Virus record (IMG/VR): IMGVR_UViG_3300013307_000177 | Span: 1 to 36,341 of that record | Source: a virus | DNA: 36,341 bases | Reading direction: 5' to 3' (one strand) | Part shown: one piece after another, positions 28,539-35,965 of the stretch | Layout: each line of letters starts with the position of its first letter | Position numbering within the stretch: the stretch's first letter is position 1 | The notes under the pieces: generated by a model | Told to the model about the DNA's origin: nothing | What the model saw: only the letters and a program-made list of their open reading frames with translations | Databases searched by the model: none | Position numbers and translations under genes: made by a program

Positions 28539-31406
28539 CTATCGGGCCGACCGCTGTAGCCGCTTTCCAAGGTGCTCAACCACACGCCCCAGGTCTTCGT
28601 CTCCGTCAACCTGAACTGTGTCCAGCCCATGCCGAACAGGGGAATCGGTGCGAATCCCCACTCCGAGCAACGTGATCTGATCACGCTTACAGAGCTGTAG
28701 CTGTCGCAACAGGACTTCTAGTTCCTCTTCTTTGTTCGCGGCTGGGAACTTGCCGTCGGTGTAGTAGAGGAGAATCTTGTCGGTAGCTTCTACCTTTTCG
28801 AGTTCTTTGCGTCCGAACTCCATCGCGTGACCATCGAGGTTACCTCCGAGGCCGATAAGGTTTCGGACAGCATCTTTCGCGGTCTCGTTCCATGGCTCAT
28901 CCCACGTCTTGATGTGGTGTAGGTGGAGTGCGAACTTGCGGGTGCGTGAGCCATCAGGATTCTTCGAGCCGTGCGCACTGTGAGCCGTGATCGAGAACGG
29001 GATACCGACACGACTGAGCAGTTCAGCCTGAGCGAACGCCGCACGCTTGACGAGGGCAAGGTTATTACCGAGGTTGGAAGAACTAATGTCAATCATAATC
29101 TTGACTGCGTAGTCCTTCTTTCCAGGCAACCGCTTCTTAGCAAACAGCCGGTCGTCACCGCTCCAGGCACGACGACCAAGAACCTTTGTGTTCACTCGAC
29201 CAGACCGTCTGTTGCGCTCTAGTTCGGCGATCTTGTTGTCTGTGAAGATACGCCGCGTCTTGAGAAGAACAGGCCCCAATGCTTGCTCAGGGATATCCAT
29301 GTCACAGATGACGCCGTATGCCATGAGATCTTCTCGTTCGTCCTTGGTGATATTGGATAAGTCAGGTGCCCATCCGAACTCACTCGGCGCGTAGGTATGC
29401 TCTACGATCTGATCGACCCCGACACTAGGAGTTTCGAAGTACATACCCTGCAGGATAGCCGTAGTCAGCGCTTGCTTCTCGCTCATATCGCCGCGCAGGT
29501 CAGCAGTCTTTTCCTCTATCTTCTCGTGGAGATGATTGGTAGCTGTCTCGACATCTTCAGGTGAACCCCAAGGCATATCGGTGAGGTCGATACCGCCTAG
29601 CCCTTTGTCTGCTCCGGATTCGATGAGATCGGGTCCTCGAGACTCGCCGCCTTCGCTGTCGGGTCTTCGATCTGAGTCTGCCTCATTACCATGATCAGGT
29701 TGTGGAACGATGTCCGGCTCACTGGAGGAACTAGAATCCTGAACCGAGTCCTCAGAAGTTCCCCCTCTTTGATCGTCCCCGAGACTGTCGTCAGGTTGAT
29801 CAGAGACTTGCCCGTCTTCTGGATCGTCGTGTTCTCCAGAGTCGTTGCCGTCAGCCTCCCCCACGCTTGACCGCCCCTCATCTTCAGAGCTCCCAGCATC
29901 AGTATCCGTGTCGTCCGTGTCGGATGCTCCATCAGACTTTTCAGCATCATCCGATGCCGGACGATCCTCACTGCCTCCTTCGCCCTCCGACTCTTCGGGA
30001 CCTCCAGCATTGGATGCTCCCTCGCCAGACTCTTCAGGTACTCCGTCTGAATCTGCATCTACTGACTCCTCCGGAGATTGCTGCATTCCTTCAACCATCT
30101 CTGACTTGCCAGCATCTGGAGATGCCAGTCCTTGGCTTCCTCCGCCGCTTCGGTCGCCTTGCTCGTCGCTACCGTCATCTCGATCGCTTTCAGCAGAAGG
30201 TCCGCCCCGTCCCTCATCGCTTGCGGCTGACTCTTCATCTCCTGAAGTTCCTGGTTCGCCTTCTCCGCTTCCTTGAGGAGGCGTCTCACTCGAATCCACT
30301 CCAGGTGATTGAGAAGAAGACCCATCCTCACCGCTAGGCGCTTGATCAGAGAGTCCCCCGTCATCAGAACCCTCGGAGGTCCCATCGCCAGAAACTTCGT
30401 CTGGATCAACTCCTCCTTTGTCGGTGCCTTCGGAGGGGTCTCCCGATTCTTCTCGGTCGTCTTTGGACGGACTCTCGGAGGTCCCTGGGTCATTGCTCTT
30501 CTCCTCTTCTCGTTCTTCCTCGGTCTTGAAGTAACCGAGTTCTCGCAACCGAGCTAACGCTGGAAAGGCGAGGTTGTAGGTGTCAGCCGCAGTAGAGGCT
30601 GCTCGAACATCCGTGATGATCTGTTGAAGTTTCTTATCGGTGAGCAATTCACCGATTGCTGGATGGAAGTACTGTTGCCAGCCGGGATAATCGGCTGCCT
30701 CCATGTACAGAGCGAGTGATGCTTGGCTGTTAAGAGGAGCCTCATCCCATTTCTGAAGTTGAAAGTTTTGGTCGGGGATTCCGTTGGCAAGCAGATTGTA
30801 GGTGTCCGCAACCATCATCTTGCGAGTGCCCTTGCGCTTCCGAAACATATTCAGGTCTACCCGTGCATCCTCGAGACTATTAACCAGCGAGGGCAGGTAA
30901 GGGCTAATGATGTTTGCGAGGCCGAGGTAACTACTAGTTAGCCTCTTGTCACGGAATCGTGCCTTGATGCGCTCAGCGAACTCGCCGCCCCACTCTTCAA
31001 TCGCTTGCTTCAGAGCTTCCTGCTTGTCGTGCTCAGTCGTAGGAGCGAAGGTGTCTTCTGCGATATGGCTGATCTCGTGGTAGATGTTGACCAGTATCTC
31101 TTCGCGGGCCTTGCATGCTGGACAAGACTGGAGACCAGTCTGCTTGTCACGCTTGCCGCACATGAACCGATCATGAGGTGTGAGATCACCAAGTGCGATG
31201 GGAGGCTGGTAGTAGATGACGTTACCGTCAGTACGCGGAGCACCGGATGCGATCTCGACGCGCACCTTGCTGTTCCCGGTCAGGGCACGTGCGTATCCAG
31301 ACAGTTGAAACTGCATAGATCGAAAGACTTTGACAGCCGTCTGAGCACGCACAACAAGTTCATCTTGCTGTGGGCTACTGTTGTCTGTCGTTCTGAGATG
31401 CATCAT
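28539..31406 (-). CDS. CobT-like protein: HExxH region, acidic linker, VWA domain (955 aa)
   Basis: Three parts are visible. Residues 1-290 contain C83, C95 and C98 and the zinc-peptidase-like motif IYHEISHIAED (H110, E111, H114). Residues about 295-600 are a low-complexity acidic linker of Asp, Glu, Ser and Gly. Residues about 600-955 hold a von Willebrand A domain with a metal-ion-dependent adhesion site DISSS (D at about 773) and ILLYYTDGKFP. This is the CobT cobaltochelatase subunit layout; CobT and related VWA proteins work with MoxR/CobS-type AAA+ ATPases. No such ATPase gene is in the window. Two ATGs stand in tandem at 31406 and 31403. In phages CobS/CobT pairs have no established role; chelatase activity should not be assumed. 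Confidence 0.75.
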   Translation of the reverse strand: MMHLRTTDNSSPQQDELVVRAQTAVKVFRSMQFQLSGYARALTGNSKVRVEIASGAPRTDGNVIYYQPPIALGDLTPHDRFMCGKRDKQTGLQSCPACKAREEILVNIYHEISHIAEDTFAPTTEHDKQEALKQAIEEWGGEFAERIKARFRDKRLTSSYLGLANIISPYLPSLVNSLEDARVDLNMFRKRKGTRKMMVADTYNLLANGIPDQNFQLQKWDEAPLNSQASLALYMEAADYPGWQQYFHPAIGELLTDKKLQQIITDVRAASTAADTYNLAFPALARLRELGYFKTEEEREEEKSNDPGTSESPSKDDREESGDPSEGTDKGGVDPDEVSGDGTSEGSDDGGLSDQAPSGEDGSSSQSPGVDSSETPPQGSGEGEPGTSGDEESAASDEGRGGPSAESDRDDGSDEQGDRSGGGSQGLASPDAGKSEMVEGMQQSPEESVDADSDGVPEESGEGASNAGGPEESEGEGGSEDRPASDDAEKSDGASDTDDTDTDAGSSEDEGRSSVGEADGNDSGEHDDPEDGQVSDQPDDSLGDDQRGGTSEDSVQDSSSSSEPDIVPQPDHGNEADSDRRPDSEGGESRGPDLIESGADKGLGGIDLTDMPWGSPEDVETATNHLHEKIEEKTADLRGDMSEKQALTTAILQGMYFETPSVGVDQIVEHTYAPSEFGWAPDLSNITKDEREDLMAYGVICDMDIPEQALGPVLLKTRRIFTDNKIAELERNRRSGRVNTKVLGRRAWSGDDRLFAKKRLPGKKDYAVKIMIDISSSNLGNNLALVKRAAFAQAELLSRVGIPFSITAHSAHGSKNPDGSRTRKFALHLHHIKTWDEPWNETAKDAVRNLIGLGGNLDGHAMEFGRKELEKVEATDKILLYYTDGKFPAANKEEELEVLLRQLQLCKRDQITLLGVGIRTDSPVRHGLDTVQVDGDEDLGRVVEHLGKRLQRSAR

Positions 31407-31446
31407 GGTCCCCGTTCGGGTTATCGGCCAAGGTCTGTACTGATAC

Positions 31447-31475
31447 AGTTTAGCATATGTGGCCCGAATTGTCTA
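31447..31475 (-). promoter_or_regulatory. Predicted promoter overlapped by a palindrome
   Basis: On the - strand: TAGACA (31475-31470), a 17-bp spacer, TAAACT (31452-31447). It would drive the CobT-like gene with a leader of about 34 nt. The -35 lies in the loop, and most of the spacer in the arm, of the inverted repeat at 31455-31491. Confidence 0.45.
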
Positions 31476-31491
31476 GACCCGGGCCACATAT
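31455..31491. repeat. 12-bp perfect inverted repeat, operator or terminator
   Basis: ATATGTGGCCCG (31455-31466) and CGGGCCACATAT (31480-31491), 13-bp spacer. It can act as a hairpin ending transcripts of the gene at 31502-31741, or as a repressor site since it covers the -35 and spacer of the promoter at 31447-31475. Confidence 0.6.
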
Positions 31492-31501
31492 ACTTTCGTT
31501 A

Positions 31502-31741
31502 CTACGAGACGGATCGGAGCGTTCGAGTCGCCTTCCTGACAATCTGCGTCTTGTTGTGCCTGACGTAGTGAAGCATCGTGTTGACTGCAGCCTTGCGTAC
31601 AGTGTAGCCACGAGCCTCAAAAGCAGAGACTGCTTCCACACCAAGCTGCTTTGCGATCTTCTCGATGGTGACCATGTGGGCTTCCTTGCTACCTCTGGCC
31701 AGGTCGATCGAGAGAGTGATAGTTGCACGGCGAGCTGCCAT
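31502..31741 (-). CDS. Small basic protein (79 aa)
   Basis: This is a basic, Ala-rich, helical protein with ITLSIDLARGSKEAHMVTIE and a C-terminal part HNKTQIVRKATRTLRSVS. A DNA-binding or nucleoid-type role would fit the charge, but no HTH is clear. AAAGGAG lies 6 nt before ATG 31741, a near-perfect ribosome site. It stands between the exported-protein cassette and the CobT-like gene, flanked by hairpins on both sides. Confidence 0.55.
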   Translation of the reverse strand: MAARRATITLSIDLARGSKEAHMVTIEKIAKQLGVEAVSAFEARGYTVRKAAVNTMLHYVRHNKTQIVRKATRTLRSVS

Positions 31742-31771
31742 GTGACTCTCCTTTCAGAGTCCAAGGGATAA

Positions 31772-31787
31772 GGTAGCCCGAGCTACC
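31772..31787 (-). terminator. Short hairpin after the 348-residue secreted protein gene
   Basis: GGTAGC (31772-31777) pairs with GCTACC (31782-31787), 4-nt loop, 22 bp after the stop at 31810. On the - strand TTATCC follows, a poor U tract. A weak terminator is likely. Confidence 0.4.
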
Positions 31788-31809
31788 CCTCTTCCCTGCT
31801 GGTTGTTGC

Positions 31810-32856
31810 TCAGTGACAGGGCTTGGAAAGCCGTGCCGTGAGCGTCGGGCAGTGGTGATGCGGAGGACCGTGACGCGGGCAGGAGTGTGTCTTATGACAC
31901 GGGCACGGCTTGTTCGTCGTGTGAACGACATACCGCTGGTGCTTCGCCCAGCCATGGCTTCCGTTGATGCGGTTCGGCAGCAGGTACTGCACGTTGCCGA
32001 CCTTCTTGCCAGTGAGGTGCGCAACCCAGGTGGTGCGGTTGGGGTGGGTGACGTGACCCCTCACCTTGTCATGGTTCCAGAAGAACCGCACCTTGTCCAT
32101 GAAGCAATTGCACTTGTCAGTAACCTGAGCACTGGCATGAGCGTGGCGCTTCTTGACGTGCGGCGGAGGCGGAGGTGGCGGCGGCGTACAGCCGTGTCGT
32201 CCCTTCACTCCCACGTTCCACGACTGGACGATCGAGTAGTCCTGCGAGTGGTGCTCGCCAGCCTTCCGCGACAGTCCATTCTTCTTGATCGAAGCCAGAA
32301 GGTTCTCGTCTGCCTGGCTGTCGATCAGGTACAGGTCAGCCTGGTACTTGGCTCGATGACACTTCGGCGGCGCCGGACACAGGGTGCGCAGGTTGAGACT
32401 GATGTCGGTCTTGCTCTCTGACTTCCAGGTCTCGCCCGTGAGCCACTCGGCATCGGTGATGCGATTCGGAATCGAGAAGTCCGGCTTGTTCACCTGGAAG
32501 CACTCCGCCACCTTGTACGGCTCGAAGCCGGTCTGAGGTGGTGTCGTATCACGGCAATCTGCTGCCGTTGATGCCCTGTAGTCGTTCTTTGGGTCGCCCA
32601 CAACGTGCGCGACTCCTCGCCAGATCCCGTCGGACTTCCAGTACTTCGGGAAGTGACCCTTCCCATTGCTCAGATGAGCTTGGAGCGAGGCATTATCGAC
32701 CGTCTCGAAGACATACGGGTTCGTGTCACTCGCAGTGCGATGACAGATCGAAGTCTTGTGGTCACCTCCCCCGGTGGCGTTCGCATCTGACAGACCGACG
32801 GTCATCAGTGCGATTGCCAGTGCCGCCCCCATGGCGGCGTAGATGGCGCTCCTCAT
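31810..32856 (-). CDS. Exported protein with CHRT motif, oligo-Pro and His/Cys-rich tail (348 aa)
   Basis: The N-terminal 28 residues form a signal peptide (MRSAIYAAMGAALAIALMTV, likely cut after ANA), so the product should leave the host cell by the Sec route. The mature protein begins with HKTSICHRTASDTNPYVFET, a motif known from secreted actinobacterial proteins. A run of eight Pro (about 227-234) separates it from a C-terminal half ending in a Cys/His-rich stretch (CPCHKTHSCPRHGPPHHHC) that may bind metal. There are many cysteines, suggesting disulfides. GGAG lies 8 nt before ATG 32856. Strong hairpins lie upstream and downstream, so it is probably transcribed alone. Its role is unknown; it may modify the host envelope or environment. 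Confidence 0.65.
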   Translation of the reverse strand: MRSAIYAAMGAALAIALMTVGLSDANATGGGDHKTSICHRTASDTNPYVFETVDNASLQAHLSNGKGHFPKYWKSDGIWRGVAHVVGDPKNDYRASTAADCRDTTPPQTGFEPYKVAECFQVNKPDFSIPNRITDAEWLTGETWKSESKTDISLNLRTLCPAPPKCHRAKYQADLYLIDSQADENLLASIKKNGLSRKAGEHHSQDYSIVQSWNVGVKGRHGCTPPPPPPPPHVKKRHAHASAQVTDKCNCFMDKVRFFWNHDKVRGHVTHPNRTTWVAHLTGKKVGNVQYLLPNRINGSHGWAKHQRYVVHTTNKPCPCHKTHSCPRHGPPHHHCPTLTARLSKPCH

Positions 32857-32910
32857 ATCTTGTGCTCCATTCTGTTGCCCGTCGAAGTTAACGGGACGTC
32901 TCTAGGGGTT

Positions 32911-32951
32911 GACTCGGGCGGAGTCAGATTGCGTGAGACTCCGCCCGAGTC
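32911..32951 (-). terminator. 15-bp perfect hairpin between exported-protein genes
   Basis: GACTCGGGCGGAGTC (32911-32925) pairs with GACTCCGCCCGAGTC (32937-32951), 11-nt loop. It lies 16 bp past the stop of the 247-residue gene. A weak promoter-like pair (CTGACT at 32927-32922, TAGAGA at 32904-32899) overlaps its lower arm and could serve the next gene. Confidence 0.65.
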
Positions 32952-32966
32952 GGGTCGAGCGCTTGG

Positions 32967-33710
32967 TCAGCAGCGTCCCTCTCGATCGAAGCAGCGCACG
33001 CCCTTGTTGTCGCCAGAGGTGTAGGCGAACTTGGTGCCCAGAGCGATGTGATCGAGCCAGTAGGTGGCGTCACCCACGTCCATCACCACGTAGTCCGAAG
33101 TCACCCGCTGGTTGGGGTTGGCCGCGACGTAGTTCTGCCAGGCGGTGTTCGTGCCATCAGCTGCGTAGAAGCCGCCGGTGTCGCCGGTGACGTAGAAGCC
33201 GCAGTCGTGCTTGGCCCTAGTGAAGTCGCTCCGAGTCCAGCGCGAGTCCAAGGTGAGCGTCCTTGAGCAGTACTCGGCCGACAAGTACGCGATGTCACCG
33301 TTGAGGAACTCCACTGAGATCCTCGGCGCACCACCGCCGACAGCACTGGCTGCCTTGCGATCGAAGCTCAGGTTGTGGACCTTCGATGCTGCGATGTTTC
33401 GGTCAGTGCTTCGGTCGGTGTAGAAGAGCGAGTAGTAGTTCCCATCCGGTGTGCCAGCAGGGAGCTGCACACGCAGGGCCTTGTCTCCTCGATCCAGAGG
33501 CGAGTCGACGCCGTAGCTCGACCAGCGCGCTGAACCTTCTTCGGCAGGCTCTGACCCTGTGGTGTTGTCGTAGAACCACACCTCTCGATGTCCTACCTGA
33601 GCCGGGTTCGTGATCTTCACCTCTGCAGGCGATGCTCCAGCAACGCCTGCGATTCCAGCAGCGAGGGCCAGGGCCGCGCCTCCTGCGATGAGTGCTGCGG
33701 TCTTTCTCAT
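32967..33710 (-). CDS. Exported protein, second of the cassette (247 aa)
   Basis: A clear signal peptide is visible: MRKTAALIAGGAALALAAGI with cleavage likely after VAGA. The mature part is beta-rich with VWFYDNTTGSEPAEEGS, LRVQLPAGTPDGNYYSLFYT, ISVEFLNGDIAYLSAEYCS and ends in two cysteines (RCFDREGRC); four cysteines in total suggest two disulfides. No catalytic motif is recognised. The fold may be jelly-roll-like. Upstream is a 15-bp hairpin and a short palindrome near 33748, and downstream another 15-bp hairpin, so it forms its own unit. A role outside the cell is inferred from the signal peptide only. Confidence 0.65.
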   Translation of the reverse strand: MRKTAALIAGGAALALAAGIAGVAGASPAEVKITNPAQVGHREVWFYDNTTGSEPAEEGSARWSSYGVDSPLDRGDKALRVQLPAGTPDGNYYSLFYTDRSTDRNIAASKVHNLSFDRKAASAVGGGAPRISVEFLNGDIAYLSAEYCSRTLTLDSRWTRSDFTRAKHDCGFYVTGDTGGFYAADGTNTAWQNYVAANPNQRVTSDYVVMDVGDATYWLDHIALGTKFAYTSGDNKGVRCFDREGRC

Positions 33711-33747
33711 GGTTGTAACTTTCTACTAGAGGTTGGGTTACTGCATT

Positions 33748-33763
33748 CGTGACTTATGTCACG
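33748..33763. repeat. Short palindrome, possible operator
   Basis: CGTGAC and GTCACG (33748-33753 and 33758-33763) are separated by TTAT, a 6-bp inverted repeat about 40 bp before the ATG of the 247-residue gene. It could be a repressor site; a weak GTGACA/TAACCC pair overlaps it. Confidence 0.35.
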
Positions 33764-33772
33764 AGTCTGAGA

Positions 33773-33809
33773 GAAGGAGGAGCAGTTCGTCCGAAACTGC
33801 TCCTCCTTC
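33773..33809 (-). terminator. 15-bp perfect hairpin after the 180-residue gene
   Basis: GAAGGAGGAGCAGTT (33773-33787) pairs with AACTGCTCCTCCTTC (33795-33809), 7-nt loop, 11 bp past the stop at 33821. It has a long stem, but no T tract follows on the - strand. Confidence 0.65.
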
Positions 33810-33820
33810 AGAGGGTTGTA

Positions 33821-34363
33821 CTAACAGCCGCCAGAGTCCCAGTCACTGTGATGGATGGTAAGCCGGGCGCACTGGTTGATGTTGCCGCCAGGAACGAAAA
33901 TCTCCGTGAAGTACCAGCCGATCTTCAACGTCGCAGCATCCGGCATCCCGATCTCCAGGTCCCACGAACGGCACTGACCCGGGTCCAGGTCGGTGTTGGT
34001 GGTCGACCACTTCACCACCCCATTCTCGTTCCAGATCGACAGACCCTTCCCGTCGATGCCCTGGTAGGCGAGTCCTCCGCTGGCTGCGCAGATCTTCACC
34101 GACTCGACGTAGAATCCGACACTGTACTGCTGTCGGATTCGGTAGTTGCCCTGGAGCTGACCGGTCCCAGCGAAGTCACTGTGGGTGACAATCGGACCCC
34201 AGTCGTAGGCCCTCTTCGCCTGGTGATGAGCAGCCGTCGTCTTCACGGCCTGATGAGCGACGGCGTGATGCCCCGTCGCAGTCTGTGCTGGTTGGGCTAC
34301 TGACACTTGAATGCCAGCGCACGCAGCGACTGCTGCGATGAGTAATACGATTTTGTTACGCAT
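33821..34363 (-). CDS. Exported protein or lipoprotein, third of the cassette (180 aa)
   Basis: The N-terminus is a signal peptide (MRNKIVLLIAAVAACAGIQV). VAAC at residues 12-15 fits a lipobox, so it may be a lipoprotein; cleavage after VSVA is an alternative. A His/Ala-rich stretch (HHAVAHQAVKTTAAHHQAKR) follows, then a beta-rich domain with HSDFAGTGQLQGNYRI, DPGQCRSWDLEIGMP and KIGWYFTEIFVPGG. Four cysteines lie in the mature domain. AGGAGG lies 4 nt before ATG 34363, so the longer in-frame start is rejected. It follows the next gene upstream by 8 bp, probably as a two-gene operon, and is closed by a 15-bp hairpin. The function is unknown. Confidence 0.65.
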   Translation of the reverse strand: MRNKIVLLIAAVAACAGIQVSVAQPAQTATGHHAVAHQAVKTTAAHHQAKRAYDWGPIVTHSDFAGTGQLQGNYRIRQQYSVGFYVESVKICAASGGLAYQGIDGKGLSIWNENGVVKWSTTNTDLDPGQCRSWDLEIGMPDAATLKIGWYFTEIFVPGGNINQCARLTIHHSDWDSGGC

Positions 34364-34371
34364 GAAGCCTC

Positions 34372-34752
34372 CTAGATGTCCTGTCTTGGACCGCAAGTTG
34401 GGTTGCAGCGTTCCTTGTAGACAGCGATCTGGTATCCGTTCCGCCACTTGTAGAACACAGAAACCTCCCAGCCGCCACCGTTGTCATACTGATCTTCGTG
34501 ACCAGCGATCCGGTAGGTGTAGATCTTACCTGTAGTGCCGTCCGGGTAGGCGTAGTTCGTGTTCCACCCCGGAGTGCAGTCACAGATGCCGTTCTCCACG
34601 TTGGACTTGGTGAGGCCATCGCCGACGAGCTGACAACAGTACTCGTCGTTGGTGAACGAACCGCTGGGGGTTCCAGCCTGAGCAGGCGCAGCACTCAACG
34701 CGAGCGAGCCAGTCAGGATGATGCCCGCCAGAAGGGCTGACAACTTCTTCAT
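34372..34752 (-). CDS. Small exported Cys-rich protein, fourth of the cassette (126 aa)
   Basis: The signal peptide is clear: MKKLSALLAGIILTGSLALS with cleavage likely after AQA (residue 26). The mature 100 residues carry six cysteines (EYCCQ, GICDCTPG, ERCNPTC), suggesting three disulfides in a compact secreted fold, and many Tyr, Gly and Asn (DNGGGWEVSVFYKWRNGYQI). AAGGAAGGAAA lies before ATG 34752. A hairpin precedes it and its stop is 8 bp from the next exported-protein gene, so they are probably transcribed together. I recognise no family; small secreted toxins or inhibitors are among possibilities, without support. Confidence 0.65.
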   Translation of the reverse strand: MKKLSALLAGIILTGSLALSAAPAQAGTPSGSFTNDEYCCQLVGDGLTKSNVENGICDCTPGWNTNYAYPDGTTGKIYTYRIAGHEDQYDNGGGWEVSVFYKWRNGYQIAVYKERCNPTCGPRQDI

Positions 34753-34773
34753 ACCCCGTGTTTCCTTCCTTTG

Positions 34774-34798
34774 TTGAGACTGGCTAGCCCAGTCTCAA
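34774..34798 (-). terminator. 10-bp hairpin after the 110-residue gene
   Basis: TTGAGACTGG (34774-34783) pairs with CCAGTCTCAA (34789-34798), 5-nt loop, 2 bp after the stop at 34801. No T tract follows on the - strand; probable terminator separating the exported-protein cassette from the early genes. Confidence 0.6.
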
Positions 34799-34800
34799 GA

Positions 34801-35133
34801 TCAAACAGCGCAGTTGGTCTTGATAGAACCCCACCTGGGAGTACGCGACTCCTCGTCGTTTATCAAGACCTCCTGCGGTGTCGGGAAGATGATGACCCTG
34901 TGCTCCTCGACTGGTTCGTCTTGACCGATCAGCTCGAGGTATGCGCCGTAGAGGTTGAAAGCACGCTCGTAACCCCCCAGATCAACACCTGTTCCCCAAT
35001 GGGAAACGAGCACTCCTTCAGGATCATCGTCAAGATAAAGGCCTTCTCCTGGCCAGTAGTGAACATATCCCAATGGAGCCATTGCGTCCTTTACGCGCTG
35101 TCGAAAGCTCTTCTCTGCTGCTGTGATCCCCAT
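34801..35133 (-). CDS. Hypothetical protein (110 aa)
   Basis: This is a soluble protein with MGITAAEKSFRQRVKDAMAP, a middle WPGEGLYLDDDPEGVLVSHW, and EEHRVIIFPTPQEVLINDEE. No signal peptide or known motif is present. AAGGAG lies 9 nt before ATG 35133. It follows the HNH gene by 6 bp, so it is transcribed with the early genes upstream and ends at the hairpin that bounds the exported-protein cassette. No function is recognised. Confidence 0.55.
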   Translation of the reverse strand: MGITAAEKSFRQRVKDAMAPLGYVHYWPGEGLYLDDDPEGVLVSHWGTGVDLGGYERAFNLYGAYLELIGQDEPVEEHRVIIFPTPQEVLINDEESRTPRWGSIKTNCAV

Positions 35134-35139
35134 GTTATC

Positions 35140-35628
35140 TTACTCCTTCGAGTACTGATTGCGTCGTTGCCACGGCCTACGCTGATCCGCAAGTCGCAAG
35201 TTGTCGTTGTTTGTTTCTGGCCAGAGATGTGTTGGGTTGCAACACAACTTATGATTGCACTGATGGTCCACGATGTACCCCCTAGGAGGCATCCCGATCC
35301 AGTGCTCAAAGGAGATACGGTGACTATACGCCCATATGCGCTGGTTGTCAACAAGCCCCAGCCAGAAGCGTCCGTAACCCTTGTCATGTGTGCCGCCTGT
35401 CCACAGCCAACACGGCGTCTTGTAATCAATGAGCTGTGGCTCAACCTTGGCGAGGAATCGCAGAAGCATCTTGTGATCCATCTTGGTCTGATTGAGACGA
35501 GATAGTGAAGCTGGATTGTTCCAATGGCCTGGCTCAGGAGGGAGCGCCGCTAATTGCTCTCTTTTGAGCGCCAGGTTATAATGCTCCAATATTCCATCCC
35601 AATCTCGGAACGGATCAAGACTGTCCAC
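35140..35628 (-). CDS. HNH endonuclease (about 162 aa, start uncertain)
   Basis: The HNH homing-type pattern is visible: CWLWTGGTHDKGYGRFW, YSHRISFEHWIG, GYIVDHQCNHKLCCNPTHLW and a closing NNDNLRLAD. The His and Cys/Asn positions in VDHQCNHKLCCNPTHL are those of the metal-binding HNH fold, and the C-x-x-WTG start is common in phage HNH proteins. It may be a free-standing homing endonuclease, spreading itself between phages. The region before the core is open for about 85 codons and overlaps the upstream gene; GTG 35628 is a compromise, with TTG 35589 and ATG 35484 as alternatives. Confidence 0.75.
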   Translation of the reverse strand: MDSLDPFRDWDGILEHYNLALKREQLAALPPEPGHWNNPASLSRLNQTKMDHKMLLRFLAKVEPQLIDYKTPCWLWTGGTHDKGYGRFWLGLVDNQRIWAYSHRISFEHWIGMPPRGYIVDHQCNHKLCCNPTHLWPETNNDNLRLADQRRPWQRRNQYSKE

Positions 35629-35965
35629 GTTGCAGATCCGCCTTCCTCTGAACGAGCTCGGGGAGGGATGCTTTGCCAGCACGCTTGGACTTCGGATCAG
35701 TCCCCAGCATGATCCCCTCCAGTTTGTCGAACTCATTGAGGACATGATCGACGCCAGCCTGCATCGCCTCTTTGATGGTCTCGTTGTAGGAAGCGAGCGT
35801 GTCGGCCACCTGTACTGAAATCTTCTTGTCGAATTGAGTCTCGATCATCTTCTCGATCTCAGCGCGTTCGTGTTTCAGATCACGAAGAATTGTTTTAAGA
35901 TCACGAAGGGTCTCGTTGGCCTCTCGGGTTGCAATCCGCAACTCTTCAATTTTCTGTTCACTCAT
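35615..35965 (-). CDS. Coiled-coil hypothetical protein (116 aa)
   Basis: The first 60 residues form a charged helix with heptad character (EELRIATREANETLRDLKTI, then LKHERAEIEKMIETQF), then another helix (ASYNETIKEAMQAGVDHVLN) and a basic end. Such proteins are frequent in Streptomyces phages with no known role. ATG 35965 forms an ATGA overlap with the upstream stop, supporting the start. The last bases overlap possible starts of the HNH gene. Confidence 0.6.
   Translation of the reverse strand: MSEQKIEELRIATREANETLRDLKTILRDLKHERAEIEKMIETQFDKKISVQVADTLASYNETIKEAMQAGVDHVLNEFDKLEGIMLGTDPKSKRAGKASLPELVQRKADLQRGQS

Noticed and set aside
29597-30493. Several long open frames on both strands in the CobT-like gene
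   Set aside because: They arise from the low-complexity Asp/Glu/Ser codons of the linker and have the expected biased compositions (Ser/Pro or His/Leu).
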